Shown in pieces: positions 25,001 to 35,492 of a stretch of 64,000 nucleotides of DNA (position 1 is the stretch's first letter; each line of letters begins with the position of its first letter). A program made the translations under genes and the position numbers. Location: the NCBI GenBank assembly GCA_948099385.1, contig CANUEZ040000207.1, positions 2,527,001-2,591,000 of the forward strand. The letters run 5' to 3'. The stretch is from Fasciola hepatica. Its lineage: Eukaryota > Platyhelminthes > Trematoda > Plagiorchiida > Fasciolidae. The notes beneath the pieces are model-generated. The model saw only the letters and a list, made by a program, of their open reading frames with translations. It had not been told where the DNA came from and did not search any database.

Positions 25001-28000
25001 TTCTATCGGGCCGCTTCTAAATCGTGAAGTATTCATGTACCCTTCCCAATCGAGAAGGCTTTCGCTGCCGTAGGAGATGCGTAGACGAGACCTTCACTCT
25101 GCGTTGAGTACCAGAACATTGCAAAACGTTTCAACGACTGACATCAACCTGTCTCATTGACTTTCGCATAGCACTTGATTCAGTTGACAAACACGCTTTA
25201 TGGACCATTTGATGAGCAGATAGAATGTCGGCAAAATTTGTCAGTCTCGTGAAACTCTACTACTCAACTACGTGTGCCAAAACACGATATACTGGGAAAG
25301 GATCCATCGAGTTCTCCTTCAATTCTGGTGTCTAACAGGGTTGCTCGTTGTCCCCAGTCCTATTCAACTACACTGTAGACTAGATAGTGCGACAGGCGCT
25401 CAGCTCAGACGTTTTCTTAGCTGACTTAGAATTTGTGGTCGATATAGTTATCTTAAGGGAATTGTCCGACTATTTTACAGCCAATTCTGTATCATGTAGT
25501 TTTTTTCGTGAAAACCATGGGACTAGAAGCTGATACATCAAACACTAAAATATTTTCGACTTGTGCTTCACAGCCCGCACATCCAATGTACGTCAACGAG
25601 CAAGGAAATTGAGCACACGCAATCATTTAGATACCTGGATTCCGCCATTCTCCCAAATGGCCAAACCAAGGACAAAGTCGATTTGTGAATTGACAATATA
25701 GGGAGATCATTCTCCTAGATTCCACGGAAGCACACACAAGGACAAATAGGGCAACTTGTTTTACCCCCGCGGTTTCGTCTGACTGAATCCCGACCTCCTC
25801 CAGATCCGGAACCATACTCATCGCTACGGGCATTTTCATGAAACCAAGTTGATTATTGTTGGTTAGAGTGGCTTTCGCATTGATCTAGATGAGTTATGCC
25901 CAGAATCGAAGCGGATCCAGTCAAGAAAGGAGAACTCGGTACCAATATGCTATGTTGTTAAAGGAACCATGAGTGTGGAAAGATGAAAGTACAAACTCCC
26001 ACAGTTATAGAAAACGGAGTCAAACGACTAAACCCGGTCTACTGTCTGGAAATTGTTCAAGTTCAGTGAGTGAGACCAAAATCAAACATCTCAAACCGTT
26101 CACTAAGAGTTCGCGAGGTCGATAGTATCATAAAATCTATTGCGTATGCTGATTTGTTACAACAGAACAAACTGAGAGATTCCCTTTTTGAGTATTCCCC
26201 TGATTCGGTAGGGAAAGATGAATTCGAAGTTCTTTTCAAACCAGGCGAGATAAATGGCAGCAGATTCGGTCATCTAAAGTGACAGAAGAGAGGGTTAACA
26301 TGGGTGATTTATTGTTGAAATAAGAATCATATTTGAAGTGATTTGACCAGGTCAATTTCTGATTGATAATGACGCATAAACACCTCACAGACCTTTACCA
26401 GATCAAAACTTTCCTAAATTTGTAGCAACCTTGACCATTTTCTAGCAACGGTGATTTTCAGCTAGCCATAAGAAATTGCTAAAAAGTGTTCTTTTATTTG
26501 GAGGTTTAATCCTTTTTGTTTTGAGCATGGGGTTAGTCGAACAAATCAGCTAAATCATTCGCTGAAACTAGATGATATGGTGTCAGACATGCAGAGAATC
26601 ACATCAAACATATGAACAGAAGATACATACGAAAAAGAGGACAGTCAAAATGATGCCTTGAAAAACACGTGCGGCTGAAAGCAATTATGAAGATTTTAAA
26701 ACGAGGTAATGTGTGGAAGGTTTGCTAATTTAAAAATAATCTGACGGTAACCTCATGCCTCATGATTGTACAGTGTGATCAATAATTTCCGTTCCACTTG
26801 AAACCCATTCATGGATGAGCAGTGGAGTAATATTTGTTAGACGCCGTGAAAAGTAAATAGGCAAATCTAATTTCATTATAAAACTGCTTTAGCTTTGGAA
26901 TTCGAAAGAGTTGGTGCCGCAAATGAATGAAGCTTCTGTGGCAAGATTGTTGGTAAGATAAAGACAAAGATTGAAAAAAGTCGCATACTATTCGCCTAAC
27001 AGTTAATGCTGTTTGTTAGAGATCCACAGAAAGAATTGATCAGATAAGACGACTCCGAATGATCTTCAGGAACAGTTTCTCTAAACGCAGTGTTCATGGG
27101 CAGGTATGATTCAAGATAACCACAAAGCTGGTCCATTCCCTTGCAGGAAGCACCCGAATAAAGAGTCATTTGACTTATATATTCAATGCAGTTCGCAATT
27201 AATTCAATCAAGGAGAACAGTAAATGCACAAGCATCATTAGTCACAAATACGCTATGGTTATATGGACGTACTTGTTCATTCATCTGGAAGACAGATCAC
27301 ATCCGTGAGAACCAAAATTATTGAACAGTGACGTCATTTATTCTCCGGCCGATGAAACCTTGTATCACTTTTTTCCAGTCTATGGTGTCCAAGTGAAATT
27401 AGGCTCCCTGAATTTGTCTCAGCGGTAAAGACCAAAATTCGACTGGTTTGTAGCCAAACCGGAATAATTGATGAGACTGTGAACGACCTAGTCACATTCA
27501 AACTAGTGCTTACAAGAATGTACAAATAGAGTTATTCGATATGAAATTCAAGAATTATTGGGCTGGGAAGTTGAGTAACCCTACTATATCACTCATATCT
27601 GTAAATTATGGAAAACATTCTACTTTCAGATTTATGATTCCGAATTGGCTGATAAAGCCCAGGCTTGGGCGAACGAGTGCAAAATTCATACAGAAGAACT
27701 CGGAAATCGACGTACCAGAAAGTATGGACATTTCGGCCAGAATCTTCTTCAAAGTTTAAACTTTCTAGAGTAAGTCCAGACACGATTGTTACTTTGCACT
27801 CTGAACAAACATTTCGAGGATAAATAAAGCCAATTTTTGAAAATTGTGCTCAGCAAAAACTGAACAAACAAACCATCCCTTCCCAACCCCATTTGTTCTC
27901 CTTGTTACTCAGGGCATTCGAAGTATGGACCGAGGAAAGTGTGAACTATAATTATTCCCTAAACACCTGCAAAGAGGACACCGAATGTGACGCATACACT

Positions 28001-28003
28001 CAG
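22036..28003 (+). CDS. SCP/TAPS (CAP superfamily, venom allergen-like) gene, right copy, three exons, 3' end not found
   Basis: Exon 1 (22036-22215, 60 codons) encodes a signal peptide (core VLVFKLLCLLPTLLA) and the N-terminal CAP helix with FHNKFR (His36) and a QPQAKTMPDL end, as in helminth VALs. The start is the ATG at 22036, downstream of a TATA box. Exon 2 (27630-27769) encodes YDSELADKAQAWANEC and GQNL. Exon 3 (27913-28003) encodes VWTEESVNYNY and ECDAYTQ. Donors gtgagt, gtaagt and gtacga and acceptors tttcag and ctcag fit, and the phases (0, 2) join in frame. Of the CAP tetrad, His36 and a Glu (114 or 115) are present; the GEN Glu is Gln97 (common in flatworm VALs) and the HYTQ His is Ala134. 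The remaining C-terminal part of the domain is missing. If intron 3 were retained, the frame would stay open for 99 more codons, to 28303. Confidence 0.82.
23027..25850 (+). pseudogene. RTE-type LINE relic in intron 1, right copy
   Basis: The 5' part (about 23240-23990) encodes an AP-type endonuclease: WNMMMLLDVRSQAIKIRTLHH, then YHFYHSGP, HGVTIAASS, VVAIYVPT and DILLIAGYGA (D replaced by Y), as in flatworm RTE LINEs. After the nested repeat, coding resumes near 24345. The frame 24478-24792 is the typical pre-RT region (LRDATGLLIPEK, IEHFRNLLIHP). A decayed reverse transcriptase follows, with QGCSLSPVLFNYTVD-like (near 25340), FVVDIVIL where YADDIVIL is expected (near 25430), and a SFRYLGS-like block near 25630. 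Stops and frameshifts are frequent. It has the same orientation as the host gene and, with the nested repeat, accounts for most of the 5.4-kb intron. Confidence 0.8.
24019..24367 (-). repeat. dispersed repeat nested in the right-arm LINE
   Basis: Mirror copy of 17450-17798. The start is sharp, because the spacer copy begins at the corresponding base (20854). The other edge is approximate. No coding function is recognised. Confidence 0.55.
26070..26282 (+). other. unrecognised protein-like open frame, right copy
   Basis: About 70 codons, ending SRFGHLK and a stop, within intron 1 on the gene's strand. The frame contains a charged helix-like stretch (REVDSIIKSIAYADLLQQNK) and a KDEFEVLFKPGE segment. 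An in-frame stop lies immediately upstream, so it would need a splice acceptor at about 26070. It lies 3' of the LINE relic and could be a displaced exon, a LINE-associated fragment or chance. I do not recognise the family. Confidence 0.22.
26996..27238 (-). other. unrecognised 80-codon frame, right copy
   Basis: Mirror of 14579-14821. Hydrophobic N-terminus followed by a Cys-containing stretch; antisense to the SCP/TAPS gene; not assigned to any family. Confidence 0.15.
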
Positions 28004-28432
28004 GTACGATTATTGGTGATTATCGTATCATTTCACAAGAACTCAGTGACAACCTCCGGTACTGGGTCTTTGCATTATTATCTACAACCCCAGTCAAACA
28101 AATTTATAAACGAGATCCCATCTCTTGAAAAAGAGAAAGGATTTCCTCAACATGAAAATGATGGAAAGCATGACCAGCAGTCGTATTTAGCACGGTTCTT
28201 AGAACTTTCGTTCCGTCGTTTCCATTCACGGTTGAGCGAACTCGCCCGCATATCTGTCATCTACGTTATGTTCCCGAGCATCAGCATTTTGTCATTTGAT
28301 TAAATCAAAACAGCATCTCTCGGAAAATAATGAACAGGACTCCGTTGATGAATTTCCGAGGGGTAAAAGATAGACATTCTTTAACACGACCGAGGATCAA
28401 ATTTTATTTTGTGGTTCTGCGCCGATTTTCAG

Positions 28433-28490
28433 TTGTGATACATGCTTCTTCCACATATATATGTCAATGGATTCGTTACAGGAATATTGT
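28433..28490 (+). pseudogene. possible fourth-exon relic of the right SCP/TAPS copy
   Basis: The next CAP block after YTQ normally reads like VVWxSSTxIGC. About 430 bp downstream of exon 3, after an acceptor-like ttttcag, the frame gives VIHASSTYICQWIRY, which resembles that block with the Trp replaced and the Gly missing. However, it starts with two extra bases relative to the phase-0 donor, and in phase the second codon is TGA. This would be a frame-broken exon or a chance match. Confidence 0.28.
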
Positions 28491-28846
28491 CCCGTTATTT
28501 AGTGACTCTCAGATGAACGAGCCTTGAATTCCACGGCAAAGAACACAGGCTGACCTTACCACATGTACCGCATTACAAAATTATCAAACATTTAGAGTGA
28601 GGTACTTCAAGGTGTGGGCAAACCGACAACAAAATCTGGACAATCTAAAAGGTGTCAACACGTTCAGGCGACAATGGACAGTAAAAGATACAAAACGGTG
28701 ATACAGAAATGAGTCAAATTATTCACGAAGGGATTCATTATTTATGAGAAGCGTCTAACTAATCAACGTTCAACAAAGAAGCAACCGCTTGAGGGAACAC
28801 AGGAACGAGCGTGGTGAAAGACAAGCGCAATTACATGGACACGAGA

Positions 28847-29044
28847 AAATGGCATGCGCCAAGCAAAAAGGCCAAATGCCAGTGATTCGCACGGGCAAAG
28901 CAAACAGAGGGATAGACATATGCGCCAGAGCGATGAGTCTCAGCAAGTAACTCAGATAATTATGGGGAAATAGCTGAGTGGTTAAGGTGGGATCTGACGT
29001 GGGAATGAGGAGTAAGGGTGCGGACACAGCCGCAACGACGGATT
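28847..29044. repeat. SINE-like repeat at the outer edge of the right palindrome arm
   Basis: Homologous to 12841-12970 in inverted orientation, but with many substitutions and an extra stretch of about 69 bp near 28847-28918. The A-box-like tagctgagtggttaagg lies at about 28971-28987. Similarity ends near 29044. Confidence 0.35.
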
Positions 29045-30196
29045 GGTTGGCTATCATGTTCTCATTTTGACAATCCTGTTTCTAATACTGCAATAAGTAG
29101 AGGTCTTGTAGGTATTTGCCACATTTTTTCGAAGTAAATGTTGTGTGGTGTCTTCACACTCCCGCATGTGATTAAGCTGAATGATATTGCTAAATCAGTT
29201 TTGGTGTGAACTCACTCCACGGAGAATGCATCACTGCTTTTTCCGCAAAGAAAAAGGGAGGGGAAATATGGGTGGTGATTTCACCTCGCAGTCAAACGTA
29301 ACACAGTGAACCCCATTCAGATCAAATGCGGTAATTTCAAAGTATGTTACATAGGAGAGAAACAGCAAGGTGGATGACGTTGAGAGCATGCTCCAAGGGA
29401 ACATTATTGCATATGCGTGGGCTTTGGTTCGTTTATTTCCGTTCATAGAAAATTCCCCTGGAATTTGGTTGCATCAGGGATGATTGGAAATCCATACTAG
29501 TGACGATCCGACGGTGTGATTATTATTTTACAAGGACGTGCTCGCTCCGTTGAGATCCCTGTTACTGAACCTGGAAAAACGAAGCGACGAGGTTTTGTGA
29601 AGAACGAAGTGTCAATCAACGATGCAGGCGAATGTGCAACTAACAGCACATATTTCACTGTCGTTGATGCAACATGCTGAGCCACCGAATCGGTAGTTTG
29701 ATATCAGATTAGCAATCGCACAATGTGTCGCTAATTAAAATCTTTCTTACAGGGATCACATCTGCATAGATTTATCAATGCCGTGTTGCTGAAGCCAAAC
29801 TGAAGGATAAAAAACAGGTGGGTGGACAAGTGACTGGTAGGAACAAGGGTCACGTGCACATTGGATACAATCAAAATGTTCGAATACTGACAACCACATT
29901 GATTTCACTAGGTAATACAATGATACATGCAGAGATATGTGTGCGTAATTTCATATATTTTACTTAAAGAAAACTGTAGCCTAATGTTTTTTGTGGATGG
30001 TTATCATCCTACTGTTCTTAACCAGAAGGATTCTCTTTAGTAATATAAGCTCTAAGGAGAACAATCTCGACGCTGACCTTGCGAAGTAAGACCGAATTTT
30101 GATAAGTGAAATCATGAAAATTTGACCCACATGAACATCATATCTGTTCTGTTCATAGTTAATGAGAGCACAAATAACGTAATAAATATGTTAATC

Positions 30197-30199
<3 letters not shown>
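29045..30199. other. no firm gene; one weak exon candidate
   Basis: A possible terminal exon is noted at 29535-29680 (plus). After a pyrimidine-rich stretch ending in acaag the frame reads EIPVTEPGKTKRRGFVKNEV, then GECATNSTYFTVVDATC and a stop. It is protein-like in composition but matches no family I know, and its phase does not fit SCP/TAPS exon 3. Nothing else is seen. Confidence 0.3.

Positions 30200-30241
<42 letters not shown>
30200..30241. repeat. TA microsatellite
   Basis: About 21 uninterrupted TA units. Confidence 0.95.
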
Positions 30242-30246
<5 letters not shown>

Positions 30247-30423
30247 TATTTAAATACGTGCAATTCTAGGCTCAAACTAAGCCCTTTGCTATTGATCGCG
30301 CTTTTCACGAAGTTCTAAATGATAAACGATATCAAAACTGGCTGGGTCAACGTGACCCTCAATGAACTTTGCGCAACCATTCATTCAGGAACCGACCTTA
30401 ACTTCAACATCTGAAAAGTATCT

Positions 30424-30425
<2 letters not shown>

Positions 30426-30473
<48 letters not shown>

Positions 30474-30480
30474 TATATAC
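30426..30480. repeat. TA microsatellite, slightly interrupted
   Basis: About 27 TA units with a C interruption near 30468 and near the end. Confidence 0.95.
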
Positions 30481-30801
30481 ATCGAAATTACCCCGCGAGT
30501 AGTTTGTGGAATTGATGATAATTTGCTTAGTTGACTGTCCTTTGAACTCCACGTTTCACGTACAAACCTCAGTTCATCCGACCAACCCTGAAGTCGAAGG
30601 CACCAAACTCGAGTTTCACTTTTGTTAGAGCTCGTCACGAGTGCATATCCTCCACCGCACCCAGGGTTTACTCCCGGGCTTTTTACCTCAACAGTCAGCC
30701 AAGCAAATTATCTGAGATTAGTTTTGAACAAAGTATGATTACTGTGTCAGAACCGAAATCGGTTCGGAGTGTATCGAAAAATCGATGCGCCATGTGAAAT
30801 G

Positions 30802-30879
30802 TTATGGTAGAATTTAATTCCTCAATAACACAGCGTAGTCGACTACGCTGTGTTATTGAGCAATAAAATTCTACCATAA
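30802..30879. repeat. 78-bp near-perfect palindrome (hairpin)
   Basis: Arms are centred on gtcgac at 30838-30843. The inner 17 bases of each arm (tcaataacacagcgtag) pair perfectly, as does the outer ttatggtagaatt; only small mismatches lie between. A 13-bp direct repeat, aaagtatgattac, lies at 30730-30742 and 30878-30890, bracketing the hairpin and the 135 bp that include it. Confidence 0.9.
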
Positions 30880-30890
30880 AGTATGATTAC

Positions 30891-33800
30891 GTTAGGACTG
30901 GTATAGATAGTGAATGGGAAATTTGGTGGTTTGGATAAAAAATAGTTAAATCTGACTGCTAGCCAAATGATATGCATTGAGTTGGCTTCTCATTTGAATC
31001 AGTAAATCAGTATTCACCACGCAGTAAGTCTGAGTTGGCAAATAATCGATTTAAATGACAGAATGAGTCAAAGATTCTGTAGATAGTGTCCATCATCAAA
31101 CGACCAATCCCGGCCACGTTAACGAACTACGATGCTCACATTTTGGGCACTTGTTTTCGGCAAGCAATGTGCACAGAAGTTGTTGACCCAAAACGTATGT
31201 TTGCCATGGCGGTAGCCAATCAGACTACCCGGAAAGTTTCCATATCTGTTCTACACAGTTCGTGCCCCTTTGGAAAACGAATCCGCTTGCTTTACGTACT
31301 TGGAACCTTGAGACTATGGCTTGTTCTTCATGCCCACTGAATTCTAACCTAAAGGTGTCCACATTTGCTTCAATGTTTGTAAGTGTGTCCGCGAGCATGA
31401 CGGTAAGTTGTAAATCTGAATCCGTTCCACACTGAACTGAAACACTCGGTGAATAAGAGATATGTTCAGTCCTTAATGTATCATCCAGTGTCCAACGTAT
31501 CAATCGTTCACATGCATCATACATATTCCTGGTCAACAATGCTGACTGTGCTGCGTGTCATCATCTTAAGAAGTGGTTCTTCAGAACTTTATTATTATAA
31601 CATCATTCTCAGTCCTTTAGTTCCAAACCCATTCGTTTTTTTCTGACACGAATGATCATGAGTTCGCGTCGGATGACGGTGCACTTACACAAACTGTCTT
31701 CAGAAATCACCCAAGGATGTATATTGTTCTAAACCTCTTTCATTATACAAGAAATAGTAATAGGCTGGTCTTCATTCTAACGTGAAAGTGAATGAAGTGC
31801 GGAAAGTCACAATTCTGTGTATTTCTGTGTGTGTGCTCAGTTCGATTCGGCTTTCTTTAGTTCATACAAGCAATGCAATTGCAGCTGTTTCTAACTCGGT
31901 TACCTATTTGCTGTTCATTGTGTTGTTCAGAAACTGTACAAGATCTAGTTATTACTTCATAATAGCTCCAATGACCATTGTTAGCATTGTGATGCTATGA
32001 GCTCTAGGATGTGATTTGCATGACATTGCTCATTCTACCTCGCGTGATCACCGAATGCATTTTGTGCTCCATGGAATGGTGACTATTTAAGAGATGCTTC
32101 GTCTTGCAGTGCCACCGTTCAGCACATCGCTGATCACCGATCTGAACATCGATTTTTGCTCTGAATTAGTGAGAAGCGTGTGATGCAAACCAAGGGAAAC
32201 CTTCTTACATATTCGAAAGGTTTTAAGGGAAAATATGTACAGTTGAATGTTTTAACAATGCTTAGTTCTGTAACCTCAGAGCGAGACAATAACAGTCCAT
32301 AAATTGTTATCTGACTTTAAACAGATCAATATGACCAGGGCAAAGTAGATGATTTTTTCCTTTACGCCATTTAGAGCATAACGTGTAAAGCTAGAAATAC
32401 GGATTAAAACCGAAACTTTTGGGCATCAGAGATTCACGGTACTATTGGCTAGAAGCGCTGCAAGTCGTACTTTTGAATTTACTCCTGCCACTTGCTAGCA
32501 TAAATCTTGGTGTCACAGATCACTCGAGTAATGTTGTTGCTGTTCCATGAGTTGAAATAACGTCTCACTGTCATCTGTCCATATATACATATGGCGAACC
32601 TTCTTTGTCAATCACTCAAGGGTTGCAGAAGTCTGTATTGACATCTTCAGAAAAGTAATAAGCTGTGGAATCAGTCTAAAGAAAACCAAAAGTTGTTAGG
32701 TGGGACTCAATGTTAGTGAGAATCAAATAGTACTGCTATTCTTTGGTTCCTTTTGGGCACCTTCAGGTGCAAAAAGGTTTTTCCAAGAAATCGGCTCTCG
32801 TTTAGGAACATGGAAGATCTGAACCGTCTGCATTGGGATGATCATGAATCAGTATGGTTATGAGACTAATAAACCAGGAAGATTCTGCCATCGATCAGAA
32901 TGTTGTTGCTGTCAAATATCACGAAACCCCTTCTGTGACAAATTAATCACATACAAAGCAAAAATATTGGTTTCAAAACTCTAGTTGACGGTATTCGTTG
33001 TATTTTCGTTGACGTATCAAGTACCGACGCTGTACATTTTAACACATGAAAGTTGGCCGGTTTCTGAAATATTTGTACCTTGTGAAGATGCGTTGAATTG
33101 ACTTTCTTCCTATCATCAAGTAAACGAGCATCAAAGGGCGATAGCTTAGTTCAGTTCTGTTACGTAATTTCGTCCAAACTGTGGTAATTCATGCACGAAC
33201 AAGGGCTGCGGTCTCTCTTCTTTCCTCGGAACCGATATACTCTCCACTGGGCGTGGCCACACATTCTACGGATCTGACAGATTGTAGCTGCCCGTAAAGC
33301 ATCACCTCCAAATGAATGGAAATTACTGAACACGTCGCACCAGCCGATTGTCATTCAGAATCCATCTTAACTAGAATATTTAGTCTTGATAAAACTAGAT
33401 AACTAGGGTTGAATAAAAACAGAGTAAAACCGGAGCTATACTGAGTAACGAACGTATGTACTCTCTCATTCTGATTGCTAAAACTGGCACAACAAGGTCA
33501 TACGGTGGGCGAATTTCCAGACCGTGGTGCATCTTAGACTGTTTCGACGATTCAGCCAGCTCAGAGCAGCACTCATCTTCCTTATACGGTAGTCTGAGCA
33601 TTCACTACTTCTTACAATACCTGCAATGAGGGTCGAAAGCACAGGAAAAAAGATGCGACTAACTTAAACGCATCAAGGCCTTTTCAGTACCCCAAAAATC
33701 CTTCACTGAGTTTGCTGAAATAAGGTAGTACAGGTGTTGAAAATTAGTTGTCCTTAATTTGTATTCTGATGACATTCTCACTTATTCTACTGATGAGTAG

Positions 33801-35062
33801 CGTCCATGTGTATCATGGACATCGAGAAATTATGCCCTAATTCTCCGTTTTAAATAGGCTGACGCAGTTCCGATCCACGTTTTTATGATGTACAGTGCAT
33901 GTGCATTCAACATTTATATTTCTGACTCTGTTGTCTAATGACTGTATGTTTACATAATAAGAAAATTTCACTGAGATTTTCCCTGCCACAGCCCAGCTGC
34001 CCCCACACTATATCGTTAGACCACCGAGCACACCCTGGGAGCACCTTGCACCTTGCACCTTGCACATCCGGACCGTTTTCTACATATGCACAGTGTCACA
34101 GGTACTATCCACCTCTGTATCAGAGGATTGCATTCAATTTGATTAGCAAAACAGACGATATTTATTTCTACTCACAAAATACATGCGATTACTGCACCAG
34201 AAGTAGAGGTGCTGCAAATAATTCTCGCCAACCGAGCAAGGACAATGACCGAAAGTACATTTAAGGGTGACAATAGTTTTTTTCGTGATTTTGGCTGACT
34301 CATAACAGTCAAGTTATTTTTACCCCATTCACTTATATTTTTATCAAGAGCAATCCTGTTCCTAAGCCTCTAAGGGCCCCACGGTTAGTTGCGTGCACCA
34401 AATTGTGTAGAAGTAATAATAGATTGACATCAGCCCAGGTAATGTTCTCATGAACGCCAATTTATCAGTGGGAAACTGCTAATTGAAAAAATGGACTGGT
34501 CGCGCATAAGCACACATATTGTGGTGGTGAAATTATTGGTTCACGAATTCCTACGATCAATAACTGGTTACTACGAAGAAGCTGCTATAGCTTTTAACCA
34601 CAATGGCACGCTATACAAATTAGAGCCATGTTCACAGAACACTCCGTGACTTCCTTTCATCCTATACGACTTGTTGTGTTCAAGACTCAGTAAACAGAAC
34701 GAAAATACGTATGCACAGCAGAACTTGTGTTCCGGATCAGCGTACAGCACACGCAACCGTAAGCATGTGTCCATTGGACGAAAGTGGTTGATCGATATAA
34801 GTCACACGCGGAGCTACCTGCTTGTGATTGGTAGAGAAGGCCAGAGCAGAGCGTAATGCAGACAGACATCGAACGTGTGAGCGCAAAACGAATGTGGTTT
34901 GAATGAACGACGAACGAAAGTCCATGCTACATGAATTAGCGTCACAACACGACTGATCAGTTGCATCAAACAGTTTAGAGTAAATCATGAACCAGTTGGT
35001 CAGTTGCTGTTCTTAAGATTCCAGACTGCTGCACTGTTCCACACATTGTTGGTATCATGTGT
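30891..35062. other. no recognisable gene
   Basis: No domain is seen. Around 32620-32700 one plus-strand frame gives GISLKKTK, reminiscent of the post-polymerase block of a LINE, but it is too weak to call. A three-fold gcacctt tandem lies at 34041-34065. Overlapping frames on both strands near 34570-34990 are unremarkable. Confidence 0.45.
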
Positions 35063-35492
35063 CTATCGCCACCGATCAGCCAATAGTATTTCTTGTACGG
35101 TGAACCGAACGAATTCTATCATTTCCAAAATGGTTTCGTTGGAAGCAATAAGAGCTGCTGGAATGTCGATCTCATTGATCCACTTAACTGCAATTTTGTT
35201 ATCCCTTTCGCATTCCACAGCGCCATCTGTGTGTAATTTAGTTGGATTTATTTCTAAACTAAATGGGCGAAAGATACACAAGTATGAACCAACAAACAGG
35301 TACATCTGCAAGTTCAGAATAAGATGTGTTGATTTCTGTAAATTGTTTGGTAAATGCATTCTGCGAGTTGAAAATATTCGGGAAAGTCTCGCCTGTGTTG
35401 CTTACCAATAAATGTAGAATTTGTTAACACTTTCACATAACTCATAGAAGCTGGTGGCTGTGGTTCAGCTCGCATGCCCAGTGTCACCGTGG
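35063..35492 (-). other. candidate pair of coding exons, unidentified
   Basis: The first candidate exon (35492-35406, 87 nt) is preceded by tttgcatttacag and followed by gtaagc. It reads in one frame and includes RAEPQPPASMSYVKVLTNST. A second open block (35226-35063) follows an acceptor-like cacacag, and its phase (1) fits. It reads AVKWINEIDIPAALIASNET and similar, then a stop. The proline-rich start and the VKW spacing faintly recall a fibronectin III strand, but I do not claim the family. Splice-site strength and phase fit are the only support, and a 135-codon frame on the opposite strand covers the same bases. Confidence 0.22.

Larger units (their letters stand above)
21821..28846 (-). 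repeat. right arm of large inverted repeat (7026 bp)
   Basis: Inverted partner of 12971-19996. It carries the plus-strand copy of the SCP/TAPS gene, its TATA box and the intronic LINE. The outer edge at 28846 falls where a SINE-like repeat begins and identity to the left flank drops. Confidence 0.95.

Noticed and set aside
28620..28680. VWAN-containing frame as the fourth SCP/TAPS exon
   Set aside because: VWAN fits the CAP block, but the following residues lack the expected GC and the acceptor is poor. The VIHASST block is the better, though still weak, candidate.
12971..28846. Polinton/Maverick or other giant DNA transposon with 7-kb terminal inverted repeats
   Set aside because: No transposase, integrase, DNA polymerase or capsid gene lies in the spacer, and the arms contain a host-type gene with introns.
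33763..33830. Hammerhead-ribozyme-like ctgatgag with a following perfect stem (gtccatg/catggac) and gaaa
   Set aside because: The stem is separated from both core halves by five unpaired bases, and no helix I or III partner is visible nearby. It is not a valid hammerhead fold.
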